From assembly GCA_019426215.1 (NCBI GenBank), contig CM033399.1:35411022-35475021 (forward strand): a DNA stretch of 64,000 bases, written 5' to 3'. Of this stretch, positions 45,228-56,047 are shown piece by piece. The first letter of the stretch is position 1; each line of letters opens with the position of its first letter. Both the position numbers and the translations under genes were made by a program. The DNA is from Buddleja alternifolia. Lineage: Eukaryota; Streptophyta; Magnoliopsida; Lamiales; Scrophulariaceae. Below the pieces are notes generated by a model. It was not told where the DNA came from. It ran no database searches and worked only from the letters and a program-made list of their open reading frames with translations.

Positions 45228-48200
45228 TTATATTGGAGGCAAGGCCTCCAATTTAGAAACAAATTCTTCAATATTCCGATCTGAAGATCCCCCCTCATCA
45301 ACTGCCTCTCTAGTCAATGCCTTCCATTTCATTGCATTTTTTCTTATCTCTTCTCCTCTCTCCCCCTCCATAACATATTTTATACAACGAACTATCTCCT
45401 CTTGCCTAACAATATTTTTCATATCGGGACAAGGCCTAACTCCCATCTTCCAAACATCCATCACAAACTTTGCATTAGTGCTCTGGTCGCTCCACCATGG
45501 CACTGCCACCATCGGGACCCCCAAACTTAATGCTTCCAACGTCGAATTCCACCCACAATGTGTGACAAAGCAACCTATTGCGTCGTGTTGCAAAACCTCC
45601 AATTGCGGGCACCATGTTACAAATAGTCCTTTCTCTGATGTATCTTCTACAAAATTTTTAGGGAGTTTTGATTCCTCGGATGATCTAACAACCCATAAGA
45701 ATTGTCTATTGGTTGATTTTAAGCCTAGTGCCAATTCTTCCATTTGCTCACCTTGGAACTCCGCCATACTACCAAATGAGACGTATATAACCGATTTATT
45801 TGTGCGTTCGTCTAGCCATTTCATGCAAGTATTCACGGGCTTGAAGATACTAAGACCATATTCTTTGTCTTCGAGCAATCTTTTATCTAAGTACATGGAT
45901 GGTATGGTTGGTCCAATTGTCTTCACTGGCAAAACCTTTGCCATCCCATCAGTTGCCTGAAATTGGATGCTCATGAATAGTTGATAGGACGTTCCAAGAA
46001 TTTTGTAGTACATTTCATGAATCGAGAAATTTTACTTTACAGTGAATATGGTCAAAACTCATCAATCCACATTATGAGTGGATTTAGATTTTTTTTCCCC
46101 CTATAAATGGTTCATATGCAAGCAGAAAAATATCAAATTTATATCATGCACGAGAATCTAAGGCTTTGTTTGGATTTATTTTGGGCTGAATTTTTGGATT
46201 TTTCACCAAAATTCAGCCTAAAACTTGTTTGATTTGAACTTTTTTGGCCAGATATGGGGCCAAATATGAGGCCCATATTTGGCCAAACAAATTCAAAAAA
46301 ATTTTATCCCCTCCCTCAACTATTCTCTCTCTCTCTTCGGTCTCTCTCTCTCCTCCCTCTTTTTCCTCTTTCCCCCCTTTTAGTTTGTGTGTGTGTGTGT
46401 TTTCGTGTGTGTGTTTTCGCGCGTGTGTGTGTTTTTGTGTGTTTGTGTGTCTCTGTGTGTGTGCGTGTGTGTATTGTTGTGTGCGTGTGTGTGTTTGTGT
46501 GCGCGTGTGTGTAATTGTGTGTGTATTGTTGTGTGTGTGTGTTTTCGTGTGTGTGTTTGTGTGCGTGTGTGTGTGTCAGTGTGTGTTTTTTTGTGTGTTG
46601 GGAGTTGGGGAAGACGACACTGTTCCCCAACCCCCTTTTTTTTCTTTTTTTTTATTCATAAAATAATATATGAATAAATAATTATTTTAGAAATTATATA
46701 ATTATATAAAATAATTATTTATTTATATTATAATAATTTTAAATTTATATTATAATATATTTTTCAATCATCAATTAATCACTATAACAACTTTTTCAGA
46801 CAAAAACTGACATGATTTGACTGTTACAGTGTTTTTTGTTACCTGTGAAAACAAAACTAAACACATTTTCACCAAAATAACACTCAAATGTTACTTCAAA
46901 ATAGCTAATCCAAACACATTCTCGCGAAAAATGATTAAAATACTAATTCTTCAAAAAAAAACCAAACACATTTTCACCAAAATACACAACTCCCAATAAA
47001 ATGTTTCACCAAAATTTCACCAAAATCACCCTCCAAAATAAAACCAAACACAGCCTAACTTTTATTTTTGGGTAACTAAAAACTTAAATATTATCATAAT
47101 AAACTTAATTAGCTAACATAGGACCCTTTGGTCTAAGGAAATCAACAAAATTACCACAACCAAAGTACCAAGAAAAAGAATAATGATTTAATAACTTAAG
47201 TTGGATTCAGATTTTAGTTTAATTCGTTTCCATATTAAAAATTAAATCAAACTAAGGCCTCTCTAAATAGAATCTCCAAACTCAAAAACTGTTGGTCTAG
47301 TGGTATCCACCTCCCATTTTATATGAGAAACACAGAGTTTGAATACAGGCCACAAGTTGTGACTTTCCCCTCTTTTATAGAACTAAATAAAGTCTTTTGG
47401 CTCAAAATTATAACTATCAACTTGAGTTTATCGGGTTAAATATGTAGGGTATCCCCTTTCTCTTAAATTAAAAAAAAAATAGAATCTCCAAATTCACTTC
47501 TTCTATACGGCAACCAAGCGACACGCGTACAACATTATTATGATATATATATATAGAGAGAGAGAATCATTTATTATGATGACCTAAGAAGAAACTTTTC
47601 AATTTTCACATAGAATTATTAAGGCTTTGTTTGGATGAATTTTCATTTCATTTTCAATCGTCATTTTTTAAAATGTACGGGGAATGAGTTTTTGAATTTT
47701 TGTGTGAGAAAAGCGAAAAAAGTAGGTGTATTTGGTTGTGTCTTTAAAAAAATAGTTGAAATTGGTGATTGTGATGTGTGAAGTGATTGAAAAGTAATGA
47801 TTAGATGAATAGTGTTGGATTTTAAAATTTAAAGAAACGAAAGAGGAATGTTCAAAAAATTAAAAAGAGATAGAGAGAGAAAAGTGATAAAAAGAAATTG
47901 TAAGATGAGTGATGTGAAATGTAATTTTAGAAAAATAATTGAAATTTATTGGGAACATAAAAATGAGAATATTTTAAGTTAAAAACAGTATAAAATGTAT
48001 ATTTTTATTCTTAAATAAAAAATAAAAATGAAAAAAGTGTTTTGAAAACACAAACAAACAACATATCCTAACTTATTTTATAAAAGAAAAATATATATTT
48101 TCATTTTTTATTACACGTTATTTTTTAGAAACATTCATCATCACACATTGTCTTCATTATTAATTACTTTATCTTCACTATCAATTTATTCTCTATCTTA

Positions 48201-49874
48201 CTTTATACTAATTCAATCATTTCCTACATCATATTTTTCACATATCATCTTTATGTCACACCAATATTAGTTCATATCATTTTAAAAATACAAACAAACA
48301 TACCACAAAATTCAACATTCTCACAAAAATACCGATAATTCATATTCTCATTACAAAATCCTGAAAAATATAACCCTAAAATTCCTTAAATAACTTTTAT
48401 ATCCAAACAAATTATTTATAACAATTTTCAATCCAACACCCCCCCCCCCCCCCCACACCTCCAAAAACCAGCTTTTCATTAAAAAAAACTAACATTTAAA
48501 GTTCTTTTGGACCCACTTGTCCTTAATCTTCAGGATTAGTAATTAAAAAACTCAATTTGGATGTTTTCTGGTAGTGCACAACAAAAAGAATTCTATAAAA
48601 AAACTCAATCAATTAATTGTAACTTAAGAAAAGAAGGTAATTTAGTTTGAAAAGTCTTTATTCAGAGCTTTTAAGATTTTCTGAATGAAAAATTTGTACG
48701 TAAGATACACTTTTTTAGATTAAAAAGTATTTTTATGGATGTTTTAGAAATTATCCCTAATTTTTATCCACATAACAACAACTTTCTTCAAAAATTTCAA
48801 TAACCTTTTTATATACCGTGGATTTATAGCTAGCATTGTGATTGTGTGTGTATTGGCAGCTTCACCTTTTAACTTGAGAGTATTGTGACCACCTCACTTT
48901 CGACCGCGCCTAGGACGGTGTTTTGTGCTGTCAATTGTATAACAAATTCAAGTTGGGACTCTGCTATTAGCTGTAGTTTTAGCATTTTAGCCCAATAGTA
49001 AGCGTTTGATCCAAACATACCGATACGCATCATATGCTTTTATAGAAGACGATATTCAATTGTGTTCCATGTAAAATGAGCTAGAACTTTGATTACCATT
49101 TTTTCTCCTTTTGTTTCTTAATTGGATGTGTGATGTGGGATGGGGGTCATGCACAGAGACACAAAAGACTTGGTCCAAGCTGGTACTAGTATAGCTATAC
49201 ATATATATATACATACATACCTCTTCTTCCAACTCGTAGATAGAGTTGACAAAGACAAAATCCGCAACCTCAACATTCTGAAACTGATCCCTAACCAACT
49301 CAAAAGATCCAGGGTGTGAATCAGGATCATGTATAAACGAAGGCATATCTGACAAATCCAACGGTGGCAATCCAGGGAACAAAACTTCCTTCTTCAGCAG
49401 AGGAACTTTAATCTGCTCCTTATACATATGATAGTAAATAGTATTCACAGCACATGACTGAGTGAAAAAAGCTGCCCCAAACAACCCGAACTTCTTCGCC
49501 ACAAGAACGCTCCACGGGAGAAACGGGTCGTAAATAAGACAATCCACGGGTCGACCCGAGTTTTTCAGCTTTTCGAGAAGCTCGGACAAGGACAATGTCC
49601 CGACTTGTTGAAACCTAGTCAAGTAGGCTTCTAGGCCGACAGTTCCAATTCCTTCGACTTCGTCGAAACCGTTTGAGATCGTCTCGACGGAAATGGAGCC
49701 TAAGAATTCTTTTTGGGAGGTTTTTAATAAGGCTTTTGTTGCAACTAAGGTGATTTCGATTCCCTTATGAGCTAAGCGCTTGGAGAATTGAAGCATAGGG
49801 TTTATGTGACCTTGGATTGGAAATGGTAAGATCAAACAATGAGGTTTGTGTTTACTTGTTTCTTCCTTCGCCAT
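45228..49874 (-). CDS. UDP-glucosyltransferase, UGT74 type (UGT copy 3), two exons with 3.3-kb intron
   Basis: Predicted UDP-glucose-dependent glucosyltransferase. Exons as read: 49221-49874 and 45228-45956; the GT-AG intron is 3,264 bp, phase 0, after LEEE. The protein is 460 aa. I chose ATG 49874 (MAKEETSK) over the in-frame ATG at 49901 because it gives the usual distance to the [12 protein letters not shown] motif; the upstream one adds nine residues. Seen are His23 as likely catalytic base, Asp116 in [22 protein letters not shown], and a fully conventional PSPG box at 333-376 (WCPQ, THCGWNS, ending DQ). Of the three copies it has the most standard motifs. Its intron holds two Tourist-like MITEs, a SINE and a GT microsatellite. 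Its 3' end abuts repeat B'. UGT74 naming is from motif wording. Confidence 0.93.
46162..47055. mobile_element. Tourist-like MITE in the intron of UGT copy 3
   Basis: The ends GGCTTTGTTTGGATTTATTT and (reverse complement of the right end) GGCTGTGTTTGGTTTTATTT form inverted repeats, with TAA on both sides (46159-46161, 47056-47058). The 894-bp length is large for a MITE, partly because a CT tract (46320-46380) and a GT-rich microsatellite expanded inside. It has no ORF other than frames produced by the microsatellite. Confidence 0.85.
46386..46600. repeat. Imperfect GT microsatellite
   Basis: About 215 bp of GTGTGTGTGT interrupted by TTTTCGTG, GCGCGTG and similar words. It produces long but meaningless Cys/Val-rich frames in several phases. 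Confidence 0.9.
47281..47477 (+). mobile_element. tRNA-derived SINE, family S (copy 3 of 5), intronic
   Basis: Box A-like TTGGTCTAGTGGTATCC, box B-like position GAGTTTGAATACAGG, body TTTATCGGGTTAAATAT, A tail at 47470-47479. Perfect 15-bp target duplication AATAGAATCTCCAAA (47266-47280, 47478-47492). It lies antisense inside the intron of UGT copy 3. Confidence 0.92.
47623..48068. mobile_element. Second Tourist-like MITE in the intron of UGT copy 3
   Basis: The left end GGCTTTGTTTGGATG and the complement of the right end GGATATGTTGTTTGTTTG are imperfect inverted repeats, with TAA on both sides (47620-47622, 48069-48071). It is related in its termini to the MITE at 46162-47055. The sequence to the right (48080-48430) has similar words and may be a further decayed copy. 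Confidence 0.6.
48438..48455. repeat. Poly(C) run
   Basis: About 16 C in a row inside the intron of UGT copy 3; its true length may be uncertain because such runs are hard to sequence. Confidence 0.9.
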
Positions 49875-51440
49875 CTTTTTATGTTGAGAATTATTGATCA
49901 AAGTATGATGCTATGTATTGGGTAGAAGGAAGTGAATGAGAGATGGTGGAAATCTACTTTATTAATAGGAATTGACAAACCCCACCATCCATAAATTCAT
50001 AATAATAAAAAATATATATAATATTCGGCAAAATAAGAAAGATAATGCACACAAAATTTACGTAGTCCTGCTAAATACGTTTACGTTTACAAGTGTTTTC
50101 GTTCTTTCATATGAGGCAAACCTACAAGTATAAAGATATACAAATTAAGTTAATTAATTATCAAGCTCAAGATAACCATTAGTTTACAATAATTAATTAA
50201 TTTGAGCCAAGGAAAAAGCACATTGAATTTCCACACCTAATGCACTGACTTGCTCTGGGTTTGTCGTTTTCATTGTTGCGTACTCTTACAATTTTATATG
50301 CAAAATAATCACATGCAAAGAGCAAAACAACAAAGTGGATAAGACATAGAAAGTTAATCAAAAAACAGAAAGAAAAGATATAGAAAAATATCATCATTTC
50401 TACGTGCCACCTAATGGGAAATTCTAGGCCCGACCCATATGGTCGAATTCAAGTGTATTTTACTTTATCTGTGAGTAATCATATGGTAAATGTAAATCAC
50501 TCTTCTGATGAAATACATTTAGATTCAACTAGATCGGATCTAAACTAGAATTTTCCCCCACTTTAGAGTTGTCAAATATCGGCAACCTAACTTTGTCAAA
50601 TATCAGTTTGAAAATGTCAAGATATAGAAGTCTTTGTATGCAATTGTCTCTCTCTTTTTAATTTTTGTCAAAGTTACTATTAAATCACAAAAACATCAAT
50701 CCACATAATTTCACTTTGATATTAACTCATATTTCACTAAATGTAATGAATAATTATGATAATCTATCAAAATGTAATTAGAATAACACTCCCCTATGTC
50801 CCAACAGTAAAATCTACCCACTTGACTATCTTCCTAAATGAAACAATCAGTTTAGTCAATAATTTTCAATCTACTTGAGCAATTATAAAAACTCAAAATA
50901 GTAATTAACATTTTAAAAATGATTATAATAACTTTGTATTGATCGATCCAAAAATAGTTGGTGCAAAGTGTTTGTCCTTTGCGCATAATATTAATCGGCT
51001 AGGTCAACAAAAGACAAGTATAAGATGTGATTATTGACGGGCGGCAGTTTGTATGAAGGTTCTCCTGCCTGTATTATTGACGCATATGGAATCAAAGAAA
51101 ATTAATATTGTACAATTAAATTTCTAATTAATTCTTCACATCGACAAATAAATTATCCGTGAGTCTAAGTTCAAAACATAAAGATAAGGAAACAAAAATA
51201 GCATGCGTATCGTACTTGATGTGTCAAGTTACATAGGTAATAATTTTATCCTTTTATTTTTAATCTATTATGTATTTTTGTATTTAAGTGAAATCTGTAT
51301 GAATAACGAAATAAATTTCAAAAAATTATATGAGGAATTAATAAAACAAATTAAATATTGGAAAGGGAGAACGAAAAGAGCGAAAATAGACCATGAATGG
51401 TAGTGAAATTTTTTTATTTTTTTTTAAAGTTCAACAAATA
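49875..51440. other. Upstream region of UGT copy 3 and intergenic DNA
   Basis: A TATA-like TATTAATAAAG reading on the minus strand lies about 80 bp upstream of the UGT start codon (about 49955). Nothing else is recognised; AT-rich throughout, with no gene-like ORF. Confidence 0.45.
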
Positions 51441-51978
51441 CGATTTTGGGAAAACATGACGTTTTCTCGCAACTCTCTCTCTCTCTCAAAACCCTAATTA
51501 TCTTTTTTCTCTTCTTCTCGGCCAACAATGGCCTGATGAAGCAATCACCACTATCGTTGCTGTGCTGGGTTGGAGCACCCTCCTTCAAGTTGTGTATCTC
51601 AACTTCAAATCTGATGAGACGAAGATGGATCTAATGAGACAGAGATAGATATGACGAGATGAAGATGGACGATATATTAAATTTTATATAGCTTTTTAGA
51701 TATTTTGTTTAATATTTTGTTTTCTTTCTCGTATGAGAGTTTGCTTTCTCTCTCAAATAAGAGTTTCGTCTTTCTTGAATAAGAGTGGTCTTTTGGACAA
51801 GAGTTTTCTTGTACTCGTTTGTTAATTCTTCAAATTTGTTATCTTGAAGATTCTTCATATCAGTGCTTCAATTGTTATTACTATATCATTAGAGACAGTC
51901 TAAATTGTATTGGTCTTAATGTTGTAAACTTTTTATTAAATGAAATATAATGACCGTTTTTCCCTTAAAAAAAAAAAA
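51441..51978 (+). mobile_element. Unclassified retroposon repeat R (copy 2 of 3)
   Basis: The plus-strand copy of a repeat also seen at 33170-33720 and 58981-59640. It starts near TACGATTTTGGGAAAACATG, carries GGTTGGAGCACCCTCCTTCAA and several CTCTCTCNNATGAGAGTTT-type blocks, and ends with an A tail (51967-51978). The flanks AAAGTTCAACAAATA and AAAGTCAAACATATA may be an imperfect target duplication. It has no reverse transcriptase and no clear polymerase III boxes, so its class is open. Confidence 0.6.
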
Positions 51979-52739
51979 GTCAAACATATAACATTTTGAT
52001 TGAATGATTCAATTCAAGGAGTGGGTTTAGAGGAATGATTTTGAACGATTTTAAAATGTAGTAATTTGAAGTTCACCACAGTAATTGAAAAAATAACTCA
52101 AAATCAGCACCAAAATATTTGACATCCAGTAAAATTTTGAAACCATCCAAATAAACAAAATAAATTTGTCGATAAATTTGAAATCCATAACTTTCAAATC
52201 CTTACACGAAGATTCTAAAAAAAATTAATATGGGCAATACTAACAGATGCATTGACATCCAAGATCCGCATTCTGATCTTTGGAAATCAAATTAAAATAC
52301 ATATGTAAACAAATTTTTTGAGTGAATTTTGGCAAAATAACTCACAACTCAAAATCGTCTCTAGAAAGAAGGAATATCACATCTTAAATCATTGTATTCT
52401 TTTTCCTCAAAAATAGCACATCCAAACTTGTATTTACTAAAATATTCTTATATTTCTAAAACTCACATTTTATCTTTCCTTTTCTACTAAACAAAGCTAA
52501 AAAAAAAATAGACGGAACGTCAGCCACTCGATCCAAGTCTCCACATTATGTAGAATCTTATTGAGGCCAATTTCTCCAATTCCCTCAAATACCAATAATG
52601 ACTGATAAGAATAACCTCGTTTAACTAATTATTAGTTAGCATATATCTTATCATACTCCATTTTATCCAAAAATTTAGCAGTTAATCTATTTATATGTTC
52701 TAAAAGTAATATAATGAAATTTTATGTGAATTTCTTTTT
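51979..52739. other. AT-rich intergenic stretch
   Basis: No gene. Words such as AACCATCCAAATAAAC suggest decayed MITE material, without clear ends. The right edge is the SINE target duplication. Confidence 0.4.
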
Positions 52740-52930
52740 CTAAAATTCTAGACGAAGGGAATCCCCTAACCCGACAAACCCGAGCTGGTAATTTTTAATC
52801 ATGGGCCGTGCAGACCCTATAAGATTCCAATTAGGGAGAGAAAAGTCATTACTTGTGACAGTCTAAAATTGAACCCAAGATCTCTTATATGAAAGTGAAA
52901 GCTGATATCACTGGGCTAACAAGCCTTATA
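52740..52930 (-). mobile_element. tRNA-derived SINE, family S (copy 4 of 5)
   Basis: Reads on the minus strand: AGCCCAGTGATATCAGC at the 5' end (box A region), then TCTTGGGTTCAATTTT (box B region) and CTAATTGGAATCTTATAGGG. A perfect 18-bp duplication TTATGTGAATTTCTTTTT flanks it (52722-52739, 52931-52948). Confidence 0.88.
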
Positions 52931-52948
52931 TTATGTGAATTTCTTTTT

Positions 52949-53262
52949 ACCCACTGAAATTCTATTTCAGAACATAGAGTTAAAGTCGTACACAATGCTA
53001 CGGAAGGTACTTTGAAAAAGCCCACAAGACAGCCCAATGGACTTTCCAACTAATAAACTAGAAATTTTCATACGAACAATAGCAGTTCCATTCGGCCCAT
53101 TACAAGTTTTACGCTACTAGGTCCCGTACATGTAAATTGTCCAACAGTATACATGATTGAACCAAGCCCAATGGGGTATTGATGGGTCGGATCTTGTTCC
53201 AAAATTGATCTGATCAATCGAAAACCACGTGGATTTTGGAACATTTTTTGTGAGTCCCACGT
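52949..53262. other. Intergenic, no gene recognised
   Basis: A 77-codon minus-strand frame starts here but has no recognisable motif; nothing else is seen. Confidence 0.4.
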
Positions 53263-53894
53263 AGGGATGGCAATGGGGCGGGTATAAAGCGGGTTTGGCA
53301 AAACCCGCTACCCGCCCCCATTAAACTTTATTGATACCCACAACCCGCCCCGCCCCACCCCACCCCTTCCCTCCCCACCTCGTCAAATACCCAGCGAATT
53401 TAGATTTTTCCAGTTAAACCCGAATGAGTCATGAATATTTATTAATTAATCCAACCTTCAATCATCTGACCCGAATTCGAATAATCCAACAACTAATAAA
53501 CTTACAATATAGACGAACTTCATGAAAATTCACACAAATAATAATCAAATCAGTAATAAGAAAAGGATTTTTATCTCTTTACGAGACTTTACAACTTCAC
53601 GTCTTCACTAAACAATTTTGGTTAACAAATAAAATTTAATAAAAAAAAGAAAAAAGTCAAGTTGTGCAAATTTTAAGTTATGTTGAAGATATTAATAAAA
53701 ATTAAAAATCTATTTATTAGAATAATATTAGTTGGGCGAGTTGCACCATACCCACTACCCGCCCATACCCTTCCGGCTTATAAATTTAATATTCACAATC
53801 TGTCTCATAACCCATTTGGTGTACCCAAACCCACCCCATCAGGGCGAGTTTCGGGGCGAATACCCATCTAATCCTACCCCCATTGTCATCCCTA
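53263..53894. mobile_element. hAT-type MITE, 632 bp, with 8-bp target duplication
   Basis: The ends TAGGGATGGCAATGGGG and CCCCCATTGTCATCCCTA are inverted repeats. GTCCCACG flanks both sides (53255-53262, 53895-53902), the 8-bp duplication usual for hAT elements. The subterminal parts are rich in ACCCGCC/GGCGGGT-like words. It has no transposase. Confidence 0.93.
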
Positions 53895-53902
53895 GTCCCA
53901 CG

Positions 53903-54607
53903 TAGGAGTGTTCACAGTTCGATTATCTGCCCAAACCAAACCAAAATTAAAAAGTTTGATTCGAACCGAAACTGAAACGAAAAATTCAGTTTGAATTTCA
54001 GTTGTTTTTTAGAAAAATTCGGTTTTTGATCGGTTTCGGTTTTGAGGTTCGGTTAACCGAAAATTGATTTTTTTTAAGATAATATAACATATACCAAAAA
54101 CTATAAAAAGTGTGTTTTCTAGTGACAACTTATAGGAAAAGAAAAGAAGGAATTACAATTATGCCTACTTAATGCTTGTTATCCGAGTGATATCAGCTTT
54201 CACTATCATGTGAGAGGTTTTGAGTTCAATTCCAATTTGTCACAAGTTTTGACTTTTCTTTCATTATTTGAAGTTTTATAGGAATTGTGTGGCACGTGAT
54301 TAAAAACTATCGTGTGGTTTATTGTGTCAAGATATCTCCATTCGTCTAAAATTAATAAAGAAAATTACAATTATACCTAATTAAAATCCAATTATTTTCA
54401 TCTAGTTTTAAATTTTTTGTGCAAGCTTATGAAACTCATTTGAATTGTATGCTCTTATACTGATTAATTATTTTAGCCACATCATAATTTATATTAATCT
54501 TTTTCAATGTTATACAGAAAAAGACGAGAGTCAAAATTTAAATTTGACCATTTTTTTTTTCTTCAAGAAATTCGATTCAACCAAAATCGAACCGATTAAC
54601 ACGTCTA
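53903..54607. mobile_element. Older hAT-like MITE, directly abutting the previous one
   Basis: The ends TAGGAGTGTTCACAGTTCG and (right end) CGAACCGATTAACACGTCTA are imperfect inverted repeats; the interior has CGGTTTCGGTTTTGAGGTTC and similar words. The left flank is GTCCCACG and the right flank ATCCCATA, a decayed 8-bp duplication at best. A SINE is nested in it. Confidence 0.65.
54168..54363 (+). mobile_element. tRNA-derived SINE, family S (copy 5 of 5), diverged
   Basis: Box A-like TTATCCGAGTGATATC and box B-like GAGTTCAATTCC; the body is more diverged than in the other copies and ends in a short A-rich tail. The flanks AATTACAATTATRCCT (54151-54166, about 54364-54379) are the target duplication. 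Nested in the hAT-like MITE. Confidence 0.8.
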
Positions 54608-54817
54608 ATCCCATAGCCTCAAGTCCGGGATGATCACGGCTATTTTTCACGAGTGTCCACATGGGCCCCCTATGTATGAGCATGCAAATGAAGATCGAAG
54701 CTTGAGACCCGTAACTCACCAAGTACCACCCGGGGATTGATTTGATAATGAATGGGAGAAAAATAAAACATAATAACGGTGACATAGACAACGACTGCAG
54801 TACAAATTAAATCATTT

Positions 54818-56047
54818 TCAATGGGACCTAACTTGATCACCAAAATCCTTGACATTTCCTCTACAATTCCCTTCAAACCTCGACACCCTGAAGTGCGTGA
54901 GGTCCACGTCCTCCGCCCTCCCATCCGCCACCAGCTCCGCCGCAATCCTCCCCACCACCGGCGCCATCTTAAATCCATGCCCCGAAAATCCGCCGCAAAC
55001 CACCGCGTCCTCCCCAAACTCTCCGCCCAAGAAATCAATCACGAAGTCCTCATCCGGCGTCATCGAATACATGCACGATTGTGTCATCACTGGCTTATCA
55101 CAATCCACCAAATCCCCGAACCTGCCCTTAATCCACTCCCGCAGGACATCAACCAGGGCCGCCGGTGCAGCCCACGTCCGGTCCTCCGGGTCGCACGCGC
55201 GTCCCTCGTGCATCGGGATTTTAATCAGGCCTGGAAACTCCAAGGAAGGCGTTCCGTATATGTACGGCTCTCCGTAGCTGGCGAACGTCGGGAAACCGCT
55301 TTCGATTGTGAAATTACATTCGTGCCCTTCGTTGATCTTCCAGTAGTGAACCGTGGTCTCCAATGGCTGAATCGGCAGATCCAATCCTCGAACATTTTTG
55401 ATCAATTTGTTCGTCCAGGCTCCCGCCGTGATCACGCATTTCCTGCTTCGAAACTGTTCGTCTCCATTAGTGTAGACAACAATTTCATCAGGAGTGTCCT
55501 CATTTTTCTTAATATTTACAACCGTCGTGTTGTCCCTCAGCACGGCGCCGTTTCTCAGAGCGAGTGCCTGAAACATCGACACGGCTTTGGTCGGCTTGAT
55601 GACCCCGCCATCGTGGGTGACAACTCCGATCCAGTCCTCCGGAATCTTGAATTTCCCCGAGAACTCCTCGTCGACTTCATCGGAACTGAGGACGCGAACG
55701 GGGATTGAGTTCTTGCGGCAGCTGTTTACGACGGCGAGGAGTGCTTTGTTGTGTGATGGCCCCATGTCGAATTGTGTGGTTTTGAAGTAGACTTTGTATC
55801 CGATTTCGGCTTCTGCTTGTTGCCAGAGGCGCGTGGAGAGTGAGACCATGTGAGAGTAGTAGTCCTCCGGGTAGGTGGCGCGTAGGGTTCTGGACTCGCC
55901 GTGGGAGGAGCCGCGGTGATGGAGGAAGTCGAACTGCTCGAGGAGGATGGTTTTAAGGCCGCGTTTGGCGGTTTGGTAGGCTGTGGAGCTGCCCATTACA
56001 CCTGCTCCGATCACTATTACATCAAACAGTTGGCTTGAATTCTCCAT
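54818..56047 (-). CDS. SOX: Sarcosine/pipecolate-type FAD-dependent oxidase, intronless
   Basis: Predicted FAD enzyme of the monomeric sarcosine oxidase family: it would oxidise N-methyl or cyclic amino acids (sarcosine, L-pipecolate) with oxygen to give hydrogen peroxide. The protein is 409 aa, a normal length. Seen are the Rossmann dinucleotide motif VIVIGAGVMGSSTAY at about 10-24, SSHGESRTLRATYPEDYY at 47-64, CVITAGAWTNK at 204-214, TQSCMYSMTPDEDF at 322-335 with Cys325 in the place of the cysteine that binds FAD covalently, and GGFSGHGFKMAPVVG near 352-366. I chose ATG 56047 rather than the in-frame ATG at 56140, because the longer start lies at a TATA-like element (about 56129-56138) and adds 31 residues ahead of the FAD fold. 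The C-terminal tripeptide RSH is not a standard peroxisomal SKL-type signal, although plant homologues are described as peroxisomal. Confidence 0.92.
   Translation of the reverse strand: MENSSQLFDVIVIGAGVMGSSTAYQTAKRGLKTILLEQFDFLHHRGSSHGESRTLRATYPEDYYSHMVSLSTRLWQQAEAEIGYKVYFKTTQFDMGPSHNKALLAVVNSCRKNSIPVRVLSSDEVDEEFSGKFKIPEDWIGVVTHDGGVIKPTKAVSMFQALALRNGAVLRDNTTVVNIKKNEDTPDEIVVYTNGDEQFRSRKCVITAGAWTNKLIKNVRGLDLPIQPLETTVHYWKINEGHECNFTIESGFPTFASYGEPYIYGTPSLEFPGLIKIPMHEGRACDPEDRTWAAPAALVDVLREWIKGRFGDLVDCDKPVMTQSCMYSMTPDEDFVIDFLGGEFGEDAVVCGGFSGHGFKMAPVVGRIAAELVADGRAEDVDLTHFRVSRFEGNCRGNVKDFGDQVRSH

Noticed and set aside
45478..45960. 160-codon plus-strand frame
   Set aside because: Shadow of UGT copy 3 exon 2; the same shadow occurs opposite copy 1 (3861-4208).
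46244..46677. Several overlapping 90-140 codon frames rich in Cys/Val (plus strand) and Thr/His (minus strand)
   Set aside because: They are produced by the GT microsatellite inside a MITE in a UGT intron; no gene.
54821..55708. 295-codon plus-strand frame opposite the oxidase gene
   Set aside because: Antisense shadow of a GC-rich coding region; no motif and no independent support.
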